The notes under the pieces: model-generated
The model's input: the letters and a program-made list of their open reading frames with translations, nothing else
Database searches by the model: none
Told to the model about the DNA's origin: nothing
Source of the DNA: Pseudoalteromonas sp. OOF1S-7
GTDB lineage: Bacteria > Pseudomonadota > Gammaproteobacteria > Enterobacterales > Alteromonadaceae
Assembly: GCF_022347765.1 (NCBI RefSeq)
Contig: NZ_JAKRFZ010000010.1
Coordinates: 159,238 to 223,237 of the forward strand
DNA: 64,000 nucleotides
Direction of reading: 5' to 3'
Translations under genes and position numbers: made by a program
Shown: one piece after another, positions 28,940 to 36,696 of the stretch
How positions within the stretch are numbered: the stretch's first letter is position 1
How the letters are laid out: every line of letters begins with the position of its first letter

Positions 28940-29090
28940 TTTCCTCTCCTTGTTATATTTAGTGCACCTCATCAGCTAGTAAACTCATCTTAGTTCTGTT
29001 TTTTCTCTCTGAAATGAATCGAATCTGCACACTAAACTGCGGCATTTAAACGACCTCAACGACTACCGCAGGGAGCCTGATATTATAAGG

Positions 29091-29306
29091 TTAACTGGTT
29101 ACACAATTTGTACCAACACTGTACACGGTATGTGTGGCACTCGCTGCAGCACCGGCTACCTTTAAGGTGGCTCGTACATTCAACTCTGAATTGATAAGGT
29201 GGCTCGTACATTCAACTCTGAATTGATAAGGTGGCTCGTATACATCCAACTCTGAATTGATCAGAGACATCTTTTTGAGTGTTCTCTTTTTTACCTGAAG
29301 TTTCAT
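29091..29306 (-). CDS. Small peptide, possible RiPP precursor with duplicated leader segment
   Basis: A 71-residue ORF starting at ATG 29306 (an upstream in-frame TTG at 29315 is less likely; the ribosome site is weak). The N-terminus MKLQVKKRTLKKMS is short and lysine-rich, and the C-terminus LKVAGAAASATHTV plus YSVGTNCVTS is rich in Thr, Ser and Ala with one Cys. This layout resembles leader-core precursors with a VAG(G/A) junction, as found in small natural-product precursors of marine gammaproteobacteria; that is inference. The middle is built from three tandem copies of a 32/34-bp unit read in changing frames, yet the C-terminal part stays in frame. No modification enzyme lies beside it. 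Confidence 0.45.
   Translation of the reverse strand: MKLQVKKRTLKKMSLINSELDVYEPPYQFRVECTSHLINSELNVRATLKVAGAAASATHTVYSVGTNCVTS
29164..29261. repeat. Three tandem copies of a 32-bp unit
   Basis: Copies at 29164-29195 and 29196-29227 are identical 32-mers. The third, at 29228-29261, is 34 bp, with an extra TA and two base changes. The units begin AAGGTGGCTCGTA on the plus strand and end TCTGAATTGAT. Array length over one unit is 66 bp, a multiple of three, so the minus-strand ORF that contains them is kept open. Confidence 0.95.
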
Positions 29307-29327
29307 ATTTATCAATTCTTAAAAGTA

Positions 29328-29549
29328 ATACCAATTTCACTTAATACCTGTTCAATTTGACGGAGCAAATATGGCGCTAACGGTGTTAGAAATTTCTTAT
29401 TTAGAACCTTATACCTTAGACATAGGTTCGCAAATTTTTGCCTCGCCTAAATGGATGTAGGTGCCTCAGCGATAGCAGGACGCGGGAGCGGTGTTATCAA
29501 CCCTATTTTCTTGCCTCAAAATAGAACACTTAACTAAGCAAATTGGTAT
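29328..29549. mobile_element. MITE-like element with terminal inverted repeats
   Basis: A 222-bp element with perfect 10-bp ends ATACCAATTT/AAATTGGTAT. The inverted similarity extends imperfectly inward to about 45 bp: both ends contain GTTC-ATTT and a GAGG/GACGG-AG motif. It encodes no transposase; the only small ORF inside (from 29370) is not credible as a gene. Its left end lies 21 bp upstream of the start of the small peptide gene. TA dinucleotides at both borders may be the target duplication. Similar AATTGGTAT-ended repeats are common in marine gammaproteobacteria (recollection, not checked). Confidence 0.65.
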
Positions 29550-29710
29550 AAAAATGCGTTTGTTTTAACACCCACAAAGTTAACTTTTTTATTACATCAA
29601 GAATATTGAGAAATTTTCTACATGCTTTTCAGTAAAGCGAGTTCGCACCTGAATACGTCGATAATTCAAGTGAAGGAATGAATAAGCATATAATCGGTAA
29701 AAAATGGCAT

Positions 29711-29736
29711 AAAAAATGCCACCTTACGGTGGCATT
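29711..29736 (-). terminator. Intrinsic terminator after nagP
   Basis: Stem AATGCCACC/GGTGGCATT with loop TTAC, followed on the minus strand by a run of six T. It lies 44 bp after the nagP stop. The remaining gene-free DNA from 29550 to 29710 shows nothing recognisable. Confidence 0.88.
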
Positions 29737-29779
29737 ACACACGGGATTATTTCTACTTTACAGATAGAAATTCTTTTCG

Positions 29780-31081
29780 CTATTTCCAGCTTCTCATCTT
29801 ATGCCCTTTCAGGGCATAGAATAGAATAAACAGATAGCTGGGTAGCATTAAACTGTACGCGCCCTGAGCACCTAGCCCAGCCACGTTACCAACACCAATC
29901 AATAGAGGCCCTAACGCACCACCTGCAATACCCATGATTAACAAGCCTGAAGCGGTACCAGTGAGGCGCCCCAATCCATCCAGAGCCAATGGCCAAATAG
30001 CAGGCCAAACCATAGCGTTAGCAAATCCCAGCAAAGCAATACACAGCAGGGGATCCGGCAATTGAGGACCACCAAAAGGTACGAGCAATATATTTGCCAA
30101 GGCTGTCGATTCATTGTCCCCTAAAACTACAGCAAAAACGGTAACAATACCAGCAATTGCAGACATGACCAGCGCATTTTGTTGCGACATGAAGCGTGGG
30201 ATCAAAGCGATACCAATTGCATAACCAATGAGCATACAACCCATCGTATAAGAAGTCATAACAGAGTAATCAGCAATCCCTAATTGCAGAGCGTAAGAGC
30301 CAATCGTGTCAGCGGCAATGACTTCAACGGCAACGTATAATGCGATACCAATCACACCTAACGCCAGATGAGGGTGACTTAAGGCTTCTTTAACCTCCCC
30401 TTTACCCGTCTGCCCTTCTTCTTCAAACACAAGATCAGGTAATGGAGAAAACTTAGCAAATGCTGCAAACAGGAAAATCAATCCAGCAATCGCCAGGTAA
30501 GGCGCAATCAGACTATTTGCCATCATATCTTTCTGAGCCTGGCTAAGTGACTCCCCTTCATTTACAACACCGCTGACAACGACTGCAGCAAATACAATGG
30601 GTACAATTACGCCGGCCGATTTATTTAGCAATCCCATGATACAGACACGTACTGCTGCCGAACGCTCAGATCCCATTTTCACTACATACGGATTGACCGC
30701 GGTTTGAAGTACCGTCTGCCCAACCCCTATCATAAGTTGTGCAAACAAGAAGATTTCGATCATTTGCATCTTGGCTGCCGGAATATACATAAGCGCAGAC
30801 AACGCCATTACAGCACAGCCAATCGCCATGCCGTTTTTATATCCAACCCGCTTTATCAGCATCGCAGAGGGGATCCCCGCAACCGTCACGGCGATATAAA
30901 ATGAGGAAATAATGAAAGAGGCCTGTAGCGGACTCAGTTCCAGCATTTGCTGCAGGAATGGCGTGATAGCACCATTTAACCAGGTGATACAGCCCAATAT
31001 AAAAAACATTGAGCCAGCAAGTGTCATAGGTAACCAGACACTTTGCTTTTCGAGGTCATCTTTTTCCACTGTCGCTTCCAT
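29780..31081 (-). CDS. nagP: N-acetylglucosamine transporter, MFS FucP/NagP type
   Basis: A 433-residue major-facilitator protein with 12 predicted helices. It starts with a soluble MEATVEKDDLEKQ and then WLPMTLAGSMFFILGCITWLNG, typical of the FucP/GluP/NagP sugar:H+ symporters, and contains GQTVLQTAVNPYVVKMG and FANAMVWPAIWPLALDGLG. Shewanella NagP is the closest type by memory. The operator 31219-31238 upstream matches that before the hexosaminidase gene, which supports GlcNAc as substrate. AAGAAGAG precedes the ATG. Confidence 0.87.
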   Translation of the reverse strand: MEATVEKDDLEKQSVWLPMTLAGSMFFILGCITWLNGAITPFLQQMLELSPLQASFIISSFYIAVTVAGIPSAMLIKRVGYKNGMAIGCAVMALSALMYIPAAKMQMIEIFLFAQLMIGVGQTVLQTAVNPYVVKMGSERSAAVRVCIMGLLNKSAGVIVPIVFAAVVVSGVVNEGESLSQAQKDMMANSLIAPYLAIAGLIFLFAAFAKFSPLPDLVFEEEGQTGKGEVKEALSHPHLALGVIGIALYVAVEVIAADTIGSYALQLGIADYSVMTSYTMGCMLIGYAIGIALIPRFMSQQNALVMSAIAGIVTVFAVVLGDNESTALANILLVPFGGPQLPDPLLCIALLGFANAMVWPAIWPLALDGLGRLTGTASGLLIMGIAGGALGPLLIGVGNVAGLGAQGAYSLMLPSYLFILFYALKGHKMRSWK

Positions 31082-31218
31082 AAAACTCTTCTTGTTGCTA
31101 ATTAAGATTAATACAGGTCGGATTAAAACGAATTAAAAGTAATCCGGATTATAATTTTCTGTGCTATCGGCCCAGACAGTCGCATCATCAGGACAGCTGC
31201 TTTACAACTCAGACCCAA

Positions 31219-31238
31219 AAATGACAGCGCTGACATTT
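31219..31238. promoter_or_regulatory. Putative NagR (LacI-family) operator upstream of nagP
   Basis: Near-palindrome AAATGACAGCGCTGACATTT, 138 bp before the nagP start. The half-site AAATGACAGC is repeated exactly at 33994-34003 before the hexosaminidase gene. It resembles the NagR operator known from GlcNAc genes of Shewanella and other Alteromonadales (TGACA-CG-TGTCA core). Confidence 0.75.
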
Positions 31239-31290
31239 AACTTTACGTTAAAATTTAGCCTTTTTCTAGTTAGTTTTGTAATCAAATGTC

Positions 31291-31329
31291 CTCACTCTGG
31301 GGAGAGAGAATCGCCTACCCCAGAATGAG
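31291..31329 (-). terminator. Hairpin downstream of the hexosaminidase gene
   Basis: A 12-bp imperfect stem (CTCACTCTGGGG against CCCCAGAATGAG) with a 15-nt loop, 13 bp after the hexosaminidase stop. There is no strong T-run on the minus strand, so it may be a weak terminator or mRNA-stabilising stem. Confidence 0.5.
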
Positions 31330-31341
31330 ATAAATTGACAA

Positions 31342-33927
31342 TTAGTCTAACCCAGTGGTACGACTGAACTTTTTATCGCCTAAACGGGTACGTAATAATA
31401 CGCTATCTGACTTGCTCACACTCATCGGAGCTGTGTAAGTTTGCCAGCTACTGCCACTATCGAGACTGACTTCAATCGTTAAATACTCAAATGCACTGTT
31501 GGCGTACAATTGACCTTCGATCACTTTTGCCCCTGGCACCGGCAAATTCACATTGACACCGGCCTTGTCCAGCTTAGTCAATTCCTTTAACGCCAGTGCA
31601 GCTGAGAACCCATACCAGTCCTGAGCAAAGCGCTTCTTATCAAGGCGCGCCCCTTCCCAGCCGGCTTTATGCCAGGCACGTTCAGCCATTGCCAGTAAAC
31701 GAGGAAAAACCATCGCCTGCATCTGCGCTTCAGTGCGAATGGTTTCACTCCAGACCTGCCCCTGAATACCAAAAATATTTTCCGGCTTTTCAAGCTCGGG
31801 CAGCGGGCGACCAACCAGGGCTTCTAAATTTTCAATAACCTCGCCACTGCGGGTAAAGTCGGCATTGGCATAGACATCATCCGGCATATAACTAAAGGTT
31901 TTCTTACTGTCCGTATAGCGGGCAGCCCAATAATAGCCGCGCTCAGCCGGGTGTGGCTCATAAGGGTGGTCAAAGTACAAGTGCGTACCATGGGACAGCA
32001 CCACCTGGTAGCCATCATTGGCCAGACGATGCGCTCTGTCAGCAACACCCCACTCCCAGATATTGTCCCAGACATTGGCGGTAAAGACCGCATTGGGAAA
32101 TGCATCGCGGTTAAACGGATTGACCTTGTCGTACATCAGACCATCTTCCCATGCGCCCGGCGCAATTCCTCGTTTTGCCAGCAAAGTGGCGACTCGCTGC
32201 GTAAAATAAGGCTTGAGGTCGGTCGGGCCAGCAATGCCATTGTTAGGATCAGCAAACAATGCCTGGCACACAGGCGAATCCACCCAGGAGCCGGCGCCCA
32301 CTTCGTCACCGCCAAAGTGCAAGTTGGTCAGGCGCGTACCGGCTTCACGATACATGCCTTGTAACTCATAGGTGACCTTTTCAATGAAGGCATAAGTCGA
32401 ATCCTGACACACATTCATGGAGTTATCGGTATAATTCTGTACTGTGATGTACTTAGAGGTGTCCTGCGGATCGCTGAGCAAATAGGCTTTTGCCTGCTCC
32501 GGTTTGCCCGCTTCCATCAGTGTATGATAGCGCGCTTCCATGGCCTTAATCGAGGCACGAGCATGGCCCGGACCTTCTATCTCTGGAATGATCTGAACAT
32601 GACGCGCCTTGGCAAACTTGAGCAGTTCAACAAACTCATCCCGGGTCAGATAACCATTGCCCGATCCCGATTTATGCGGACCAGTACCAAGCTGAGTCAG
32701 TAAACACTCACGCTCCTGTAAGTCAAAGCAACGATAGCCGCCAATATCCGTCAGCTCTGGCAAACCAGGGATCTCAAGCCGCCAGCCTTCATCTTCAGAA
32801 AAGTGCCAGTGAAACTTGTTCAGCTTGTAACGGCCCATCTGTTCAACCAATTTGAACAGCGCCTCTTTGCCATGATAGTTACGGCCGTTGTCGTAGTGCA
32901 TACCACGCCAGCCAAAACGCGGGGCATCTTTAATCTCTACATTAGGCACCTGTATCTGGCCTTGTTGATCTGCCGGGAATAACGCAAGCAAACTCTGGAT
33001 ACCGTAAAATACGCCTGCATTGTCATGGCCTGTGATCACAATTTTGTTGTCGTCTACTTCCAGCTGATAGCCTTCGCTGCCCAAATCGCTCAGGTCCGCG
33101 ACTTGCAAATAGATTGTTTTGGCTTTGCCGGCGCTAATATGATCCGGCTGTGCTTCCAATGTCAGAGCATAATCGGCCAAATCTTCCTGAAATACGGCAA
33201 TTTCACTTTTTAATCTGCCCGCATAACGGATCTGCCACTGACTGGACAAGTCTGCATAGCCTCGGTTGAAATCAACATCCATCGGCTTAGGGATGATGCG
33301 TTTCAGCGCGTCTTCACGAGACAACTTGCCGGTCTGCTGGTTTTGTTCATAACGCCATGCCGCGGTTGCACGCGGAGATAAGTCTTTTGGCTCTCCGTGA
33401 CGATCCAGTTGGTTATCACGTACAATCGGTGCGACAAAGTCCAGCATGTTTTCGCTGTCTGTATTGGCGAACACGGCCGGTTTTGAATTGCCACTGACCA
33501 TAAATGCACGCGGCATAAAGTCGGTATAAGCGGCTATCCAGGCGGCGGCTTCATAGGGAATGGTCAGAGTTTCGCCCGGTTTTAATCCGGCAAACTCCTT
33601 AGTCGGCACTAAACGGTGTAAGTCGCCATTCACATGCTCAAACTTCAATCCACTTACCTGCTCAGTGGCCACTTTTCGGATTGAATGAAAGTAAATCTGC
33701 CAGTCGCTTTCGCCAGCTGGGAGCGCTAACTTTGAGTCATTTTGTAAGGTGATAGAAGCCAGAAAGCTGCTGCTGCCATTGTGATGATTGCTTTCTACTG
33801 CAAATGTGAAGGTGGTGTTGTCAGTAAAGGCTTGCAGTTGCGAGCTATCCCAGGCGGCTTGTGCCATCATCGGGACTAAAAGCGTGGCCGCGATGGCCCG
33901 GGTGAGCAGTTTTTTCTGTATTTTCAT
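31342..33927 (-). CDS. Beta-N-acetylhexosaminidase / chitobiase, GH20
   Basis: An 861-residue exported enzyme releasing GlcNAc from chito-oligosaccharides. It has a signal peptide (MKIQKKLLTR to AQA, about residue 24), a chitobiase N-terminal sandwich domain (about 30-175), a GH20b domain (about 210-335), the GH20 barrel (about 336-780) and a C-terminal Ig-like domain. Barrel markers are GWRGMHYDNGRNYHG and FHWHFSEDEGWRLEIPGLPE. The catalytic pair Asp541-Glu542 lies in HFGGDEVGAGSW; Glu is the acid and Asp holds the substrate N-acetyl group. Size and layout match Serratia chitobiase. It shares its operator type with nagP downstream, forming a GlcNAc scavenging pair. Confidence 0.95.
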   Translation of the reverse strand: MKIQKKLLTRAIAATLLVPMMAQAAWDSSQLQAFTDNTTFTFAVESNHHNGSSSFLASITLQNDSKLALPAGESDWQIYFHSIRKVATEQVSGLKFEHVNGDLHRLVPTKEFAGLKPGETLTIPYEAAAWIAAYTDFMPRAFMVSGNSKPAVFANTDSENMLDFVAPIVRDNQLDRHGEPKDLSPRATAAWRYEQNQQTGKLSREDALKRIIPKPMDVDFNRGYADLSSQWQIRYAGRLKSEIAVFQEDLADYALTLEAQPDHISAGKAKTIYLQVADLSDLGSEGYQLEVDDNKIVITGHDNAGVFYGIQSLLALFPADQQGQIQVPNVEIKDAPRFGWRGMHYDNGRNYHGKEALFKLVEQMGRYKLNKFHWHFSEDEGWRLEIPGLPELTDIGGYRCFDLQERECLLTQLGTGPHKSGSGNGYLTRDEFVELLKFAKARHVQIIPEIEGPGHARASIKAMEARYHTLMEAGKPEQAKAYLLSDPQDTSKYITVQNYTDNSMNVCQDSTYAFIEKVTYELQGMYREAGTRLTNLHFGGDEVGAGSWVDSPVCQALFADPNNGIAGPTDLKPYFTQRVATLLAKRGIAPGAWEDGLMYDKVNPFNRDAFPNAVFTANVWDNIWEWGVADRAHRLANDGYQVVLSHGTHLYFDHPYEPHPAERGYYWAARYTDSKKTFSYMPDDVYANADFTRSGEVIENLEALVGRPLPELEKPENIFGIQGQVWSETIRTEAQMQAMVFPRLLAMAERAWHKAGWEGARLDKKRFAQDWYGFSAALALKELTKLDKAGVNVNLPVPGAKVIEGQLYANSAFEYLTIEVSLDSGSSWQTYTAPMSVSKSDSVLLRTRLGDKKFSRTTGLD

Positions 33928-33993
33928 TCCGGCTCCTTAACCTGCGCTGAGCGCAAACTTCAAATTGTTGTAAATACCATCATATAGAAGAAA

Positions 33994-34013
33994 AAATGAC
34001 AGCGCTATCAATT
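33994..34013. promoter_or_regulatory. Putative NagR operator upstream of the hexosaminidase gene
   Basis: AAATGACAGCGCTATCAATT, 67 bp before the start codon. Its left half equals that of the nagP operator; the right half is one base off the palindrome. Its place close to the start suits repression. Confidence 0.72.
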
Positions 34014-34059
34014 TTTCCTTACAAGATCTCTATCGCCTTTTTTATCATAGAGTTAATAC

Positions 34060-34084
34060 AAAAAAGCCGCCAGAAACTGGCGGC
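34060..34084 (-). terminator. Intrinsic terminator after the M13 peptidase gene
   Basis: Stem GCCGCCAG/CTGGCGGC with a 3-nt loop, followed by six T on the minus strand, 18 bp after the peptidase stop. Confidence 0.92.
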
Positions 34085-34102
34085 CATGATAGCAGTAAAC
34101 AC

Positions 34103-36172
34103 TTACCAGATTTTGACCCGCTCTTGCGGTTTAAGATACATTTTATCGCCTTCTTTGACATCAAACGCATCGTAAAACGCCGGCATGTTGGGCAGTACAC
34201 CAATAACACGATAGTGACTCGGTGAATGCGAATCCGTCATCAAACGATTACGCAGTTCTTCATCACGGTAGTTGCGACGCCAGATCTGCGCCCATCCCAT
34301 AAAGAAGCGTTGCTCACCAGTGTAACCATCAATGACTGGAGCTGGTTTGCCTTGCAGAGACAGCTGATACGCTTTAAGCGCCACACTCAAACCGCCAAGG
34401 TCACCAATGTTTTCGCCTAATGTTAGCTCACCGTTTACACTGGCATCTTCAAACGGTTGATACTGGTTATATTGCTCAACCAATTTTTGGCTGCGCGCCT
34501 GAAACTGAGCCAGATCTTGCTCACTCCACCAGTTACGCAAGTTGCCATCACCGTCATACTTGGCACCCTGATCGTCAAACCCATGGCCCAGTTCATGACC
34601 TATGACGGCACCAATGGCACCATAGTTAACGGCATCATCGGCTTCCAGGTTGAAAAATGGTGGCTGTAATATCGCAGCAGGGAAGACAATTTCGTTATTA
34701 ACCGGGTTGTAGTAAGCGTTAACGGTTTGCGGCGTCATAAACCATTCACTGCGATCGACTGGCTTATCGACTTTACCCACCATATCCTGATAGGCCCACT
34801 CATTGTAGCGCACATAGTTACCAACGAGGTCATCAGCATTGATCTGTAGTCCTGAGTAGTCCCGCCACTTGTCCGGGTAACCAATCTTAGGTGTAAACTT
34901 GCTGAGTTTTACCTTCGCAGCCTGCTTAGTTTCTGCGCTCATCCACTCCAGCTCTTCAATGGATTGCTCAAACCCTTTGATCAAGTTGTCGACCAGCTCC
35001 CCCATGCGTGCTTTCGCTTCTGGCGGAAAATACTCTTTGACATAAATTTTACCCAGCAGCTCGCCCAGCACATCGTTACTGGCATTCACCGCTTGCTTCC
35101 AAACCGGCGCTTGCTCTTCGAGGCCACGCAGCGTCTTGCCATAGAAGTTGAACTTCAAATCAACCGCCGTCTTGTGCAGCAGCTGCGCATAATCGCTGGC
35201 AAAGTGAAAGGTCAGATAGTCACGCCAGGCGGCGACTTCCGTTTTGCCAATCAGCTCCGACAACCCTTCAAGATAGCTGGGCTGAGTCACAACCAGCTCT
35301 TTGGTATTTAAGCCGAACGCTTTCAGATACGCCGCCATATCAAAATGTGGCAGCTTTGCATTGAGCGTATCAACCTGAAACTTGTTATAGGTTTTATCCG
35401 CATCGCGACTTTCAACCCGTGACCACTGAATTTCAGCTAACGCGGTTTCAAGTGCCATAATATGCTTGGCCGCCTGTTCAGCACTGGGTTGATCATAGCC
35501 CATCAACTGCATCAGGCGCTCAATATATTGACGATACTCAGCGCGAATGCGGGTGAACTTTTCAGTGTCCTGAAGGTAGAAATCCCGGTCCGGCAAACCC
35601 AAACCCGACTGCCACAAATAAAGCGTATTCATGGTAGAATTTTTGGCGTCATTATTTGCATACCAACTCAAAGGCGTAGTGCCACCCTGAGACAAGGCAC
35701 GGGCAAATAAGGCGGGTAGTTCAGATTTACTCTGTAATGCCTGGAAAGGGGCCAGATACGACTGCAGAGGTGCAGTGCCTAGCTCTTCACGTGCTAATTC
35801 ATCAGTGTAGCTGCGATAAAAATCGCCCAGTTTAGCCTCGTCTGAGCCAGGTTTTGCCTGATCGTTACTGGCTGCCTGCTCCAGCGTTTTACGCAATGCT
35901 TTTTGTGATGCATCGTACAGCTCAGTGAATGAACCATAATTAGACTTATCTGCCGGTATTTCGGTGCGCGCTAACCATTTACCGTTTACATGGTAATAGA
36001 AATCATCCTGTGCCCTTACCGCACTATCGATATTGTCCAGTGCGATCCCTGAGTTTAGAGTACTCTCTGCTTGCATCACTTCAGCTTGCGAGTCTGTTTT
36101 CACCTGCTCGTTACACCCGGTCAGACCCAGTGCCAGTGCAACCGCTGCGGCAGAGACGGCTAATTTTTTCAT
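34103..36172 (-). CDS. pepO: M13-family zinc metallopeptidase, lipoprotein (PepO-like)
   Basis: A 689-residue neprilysin-type endopeptidase. The start at 36172 (MKKLAVSAAAVALALGLTGC) has AAGGAT 8 bp upstream and gives a lipoprotein signal with Cys20, so the enzyme is anchored in the envelope. The N-terminal M13 domain (QDDFYYHVNGKWL) is followed by the catalytic domain with NAYYNPVNNEIVFPAAIL, the zinc motif HELGH in GAVIGHELGHGFDDQGAKYD, the third ligand in ENIGDLGG and a C-terminal RVKIW. This is the usual length for bacterial PepO. Confidence 0.94.
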   Translation of the reverse strand: MKKLAVSAAAVALALGLTGCNEQVKTDSQAEVMQAESTLNSGIALDNIDSAVRAQDDFYYHVNGKWLARTEIPADKSNYGSFTELYDASQKALRKTLEQAASNDQAKPGSDEAKLGDFYRSYTDELAREELGTAPLQSYLAPFQALQSKSELPALFARALSQGGTTPLSWYANNDAKNSTMNTLYLWQSGLGLPDRDFYLQDTEKFTRIRAEYRQYIERLMQLMGYDQPSAEQAAKHIMALETALAEIQWSRVESRDADKTYNKFQVDTLNAKLPHFDMAAYLKAFGLNTKELVVTQPSYLEGLSELIGKTEVAAWRDYLTFHFASDYAQLLHKTAVDLKFNFYGKTLRGLEEQAPVWKQAVNASNDVLGELLGKIYVKEYFPPEAKARMGELVDNLIKGFEQSIEELEWMSAETKQAAKVKLSKFTPKIGYPDKWRDYSGLQINADDLVGNYVRYNEWAYQDMVGKVDKPVDRSEWFMTPQTVNAYYNPVNNEIVFPAAILQPPFFNLEADDAVNYGAIGAVIGHELGHGFDDQGAKYDGDGNLRNWWSEQDLAQFQARSQKLVEQYNQYQPFEDASVNGELTLGENIGDLGGLSVALKAYQLSLQGKPAPVIDGYTGEQRFFMGWAQIWRRNYRDEELRNRLMTDSHSPSHYRVIGVLPNMPAFYDAFDVKEGDKMYLKPQERVKIW

Positions 36173-36212
36173 CTTTATAATCCTTAACATCAAGTTTGCT
36201 CAACGGCCAATG

Positions 36213-36620
36213 CTACTGAAGCACGTCATAGTATTGTGCCAGTGCGTCCAGAATAGCCACATTAGCTGCGGGAAAAGCCAATTGCTTTAACTCACACCAG
36301 CTGACCCACTGGCTGGGCTGCCCTTCCAGCCCAGTTGCTTGTCCCGAAAAATCTTCGACCTTATGCACTTCCAGTTTAACCTGTTTATCGCCATAGTCAT
36401 GTTCAATTGTCAGTAAATGTTCAGAACCGTGGACGTCAATACCGATCTCTTCTTTCAGTTCTCTGGCTAATGCCTGAGTCACGCTTTCCTGAGCTTCAAT
36501 CTTGCCACCAGGAAACTCCCACAGGCCCCCCTGATGTTGCTCTTTCGCCCGTTTACATACAAAAAACTGCGCATCCCGCACGATGACACCCACTGCCACA
36601 TTCACTACTTTTTTTGTCAT
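36213..36620 (-). CDS. mutT: Nudix hydrolase, 8-oxo-dGTP diphosphatase
   Basis: A 135-residue protein that hydrolyses oxidised dGTP and prevents A:T to C:G transversions. The start at 36620 (MTKKVVNVAVGVIV) fits the E. coli MutT N-terminus; a longer in-frame version from 36665 reads through the secA terminator region and is unlikely. The Nudix box GGKIEAQESVTQALARELKE continuing into EIGI is intact. The gene lies downstream of secA on the same strand, as in many gammaproteobacteria. Confidence 0.93.
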   Translation of the reverse strand: MTKKVVNVAVGVIVRDAQFFVCKRAKEQHQGGLWEFPGGKIEAQESVTQALARELKEEIGIDVHGSEHLLTIEHDYGDKQVKLEVHKVEDFSGQATGLEGQPSQWVSWCELKQLAFPAANVAILDALAQYYDVLQ

Positions 36621-36651
36621 ATCTAACTCAAATAATCTATTTTTCTGAGAT

Positions 36652-36678
36652 AAAAAAAGCGACACAAGGTCGCTTTTT
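36652..36678 (-). terminator. Intrinsic terminator after secA
   Basis: Stem AAAAAGCGAC/GTCGCTTTTT with a 5-nt loop, flanked by A/T runs. It sits between secA and mutT (18 bp after the secA stop). Confidence 0.9.
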
Positions 36679-36696
36679 CATAATGTCGCTGCAAAT

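Noticed and set aside
29164..29261. Short CRISPR-like array
   Set aside because: The copies are directly adjacent with no spacers and no cas genes; this is a simple tandem duplication inside an ORF.
29370..29459. Small ORF inside the MITE-like element
   Set aside because: Only 29 codons, fully inside the repeat and without a ribosome site; best seen as non-coding repeat DNA.
31824..32364. Long overlapping ORFs on both strands inside the hexosaminidase gene
   Set aside because: They are shadows of a well-supported GH20 gene with intact catalytic motifs; none has its own ribosome site or domain signature.
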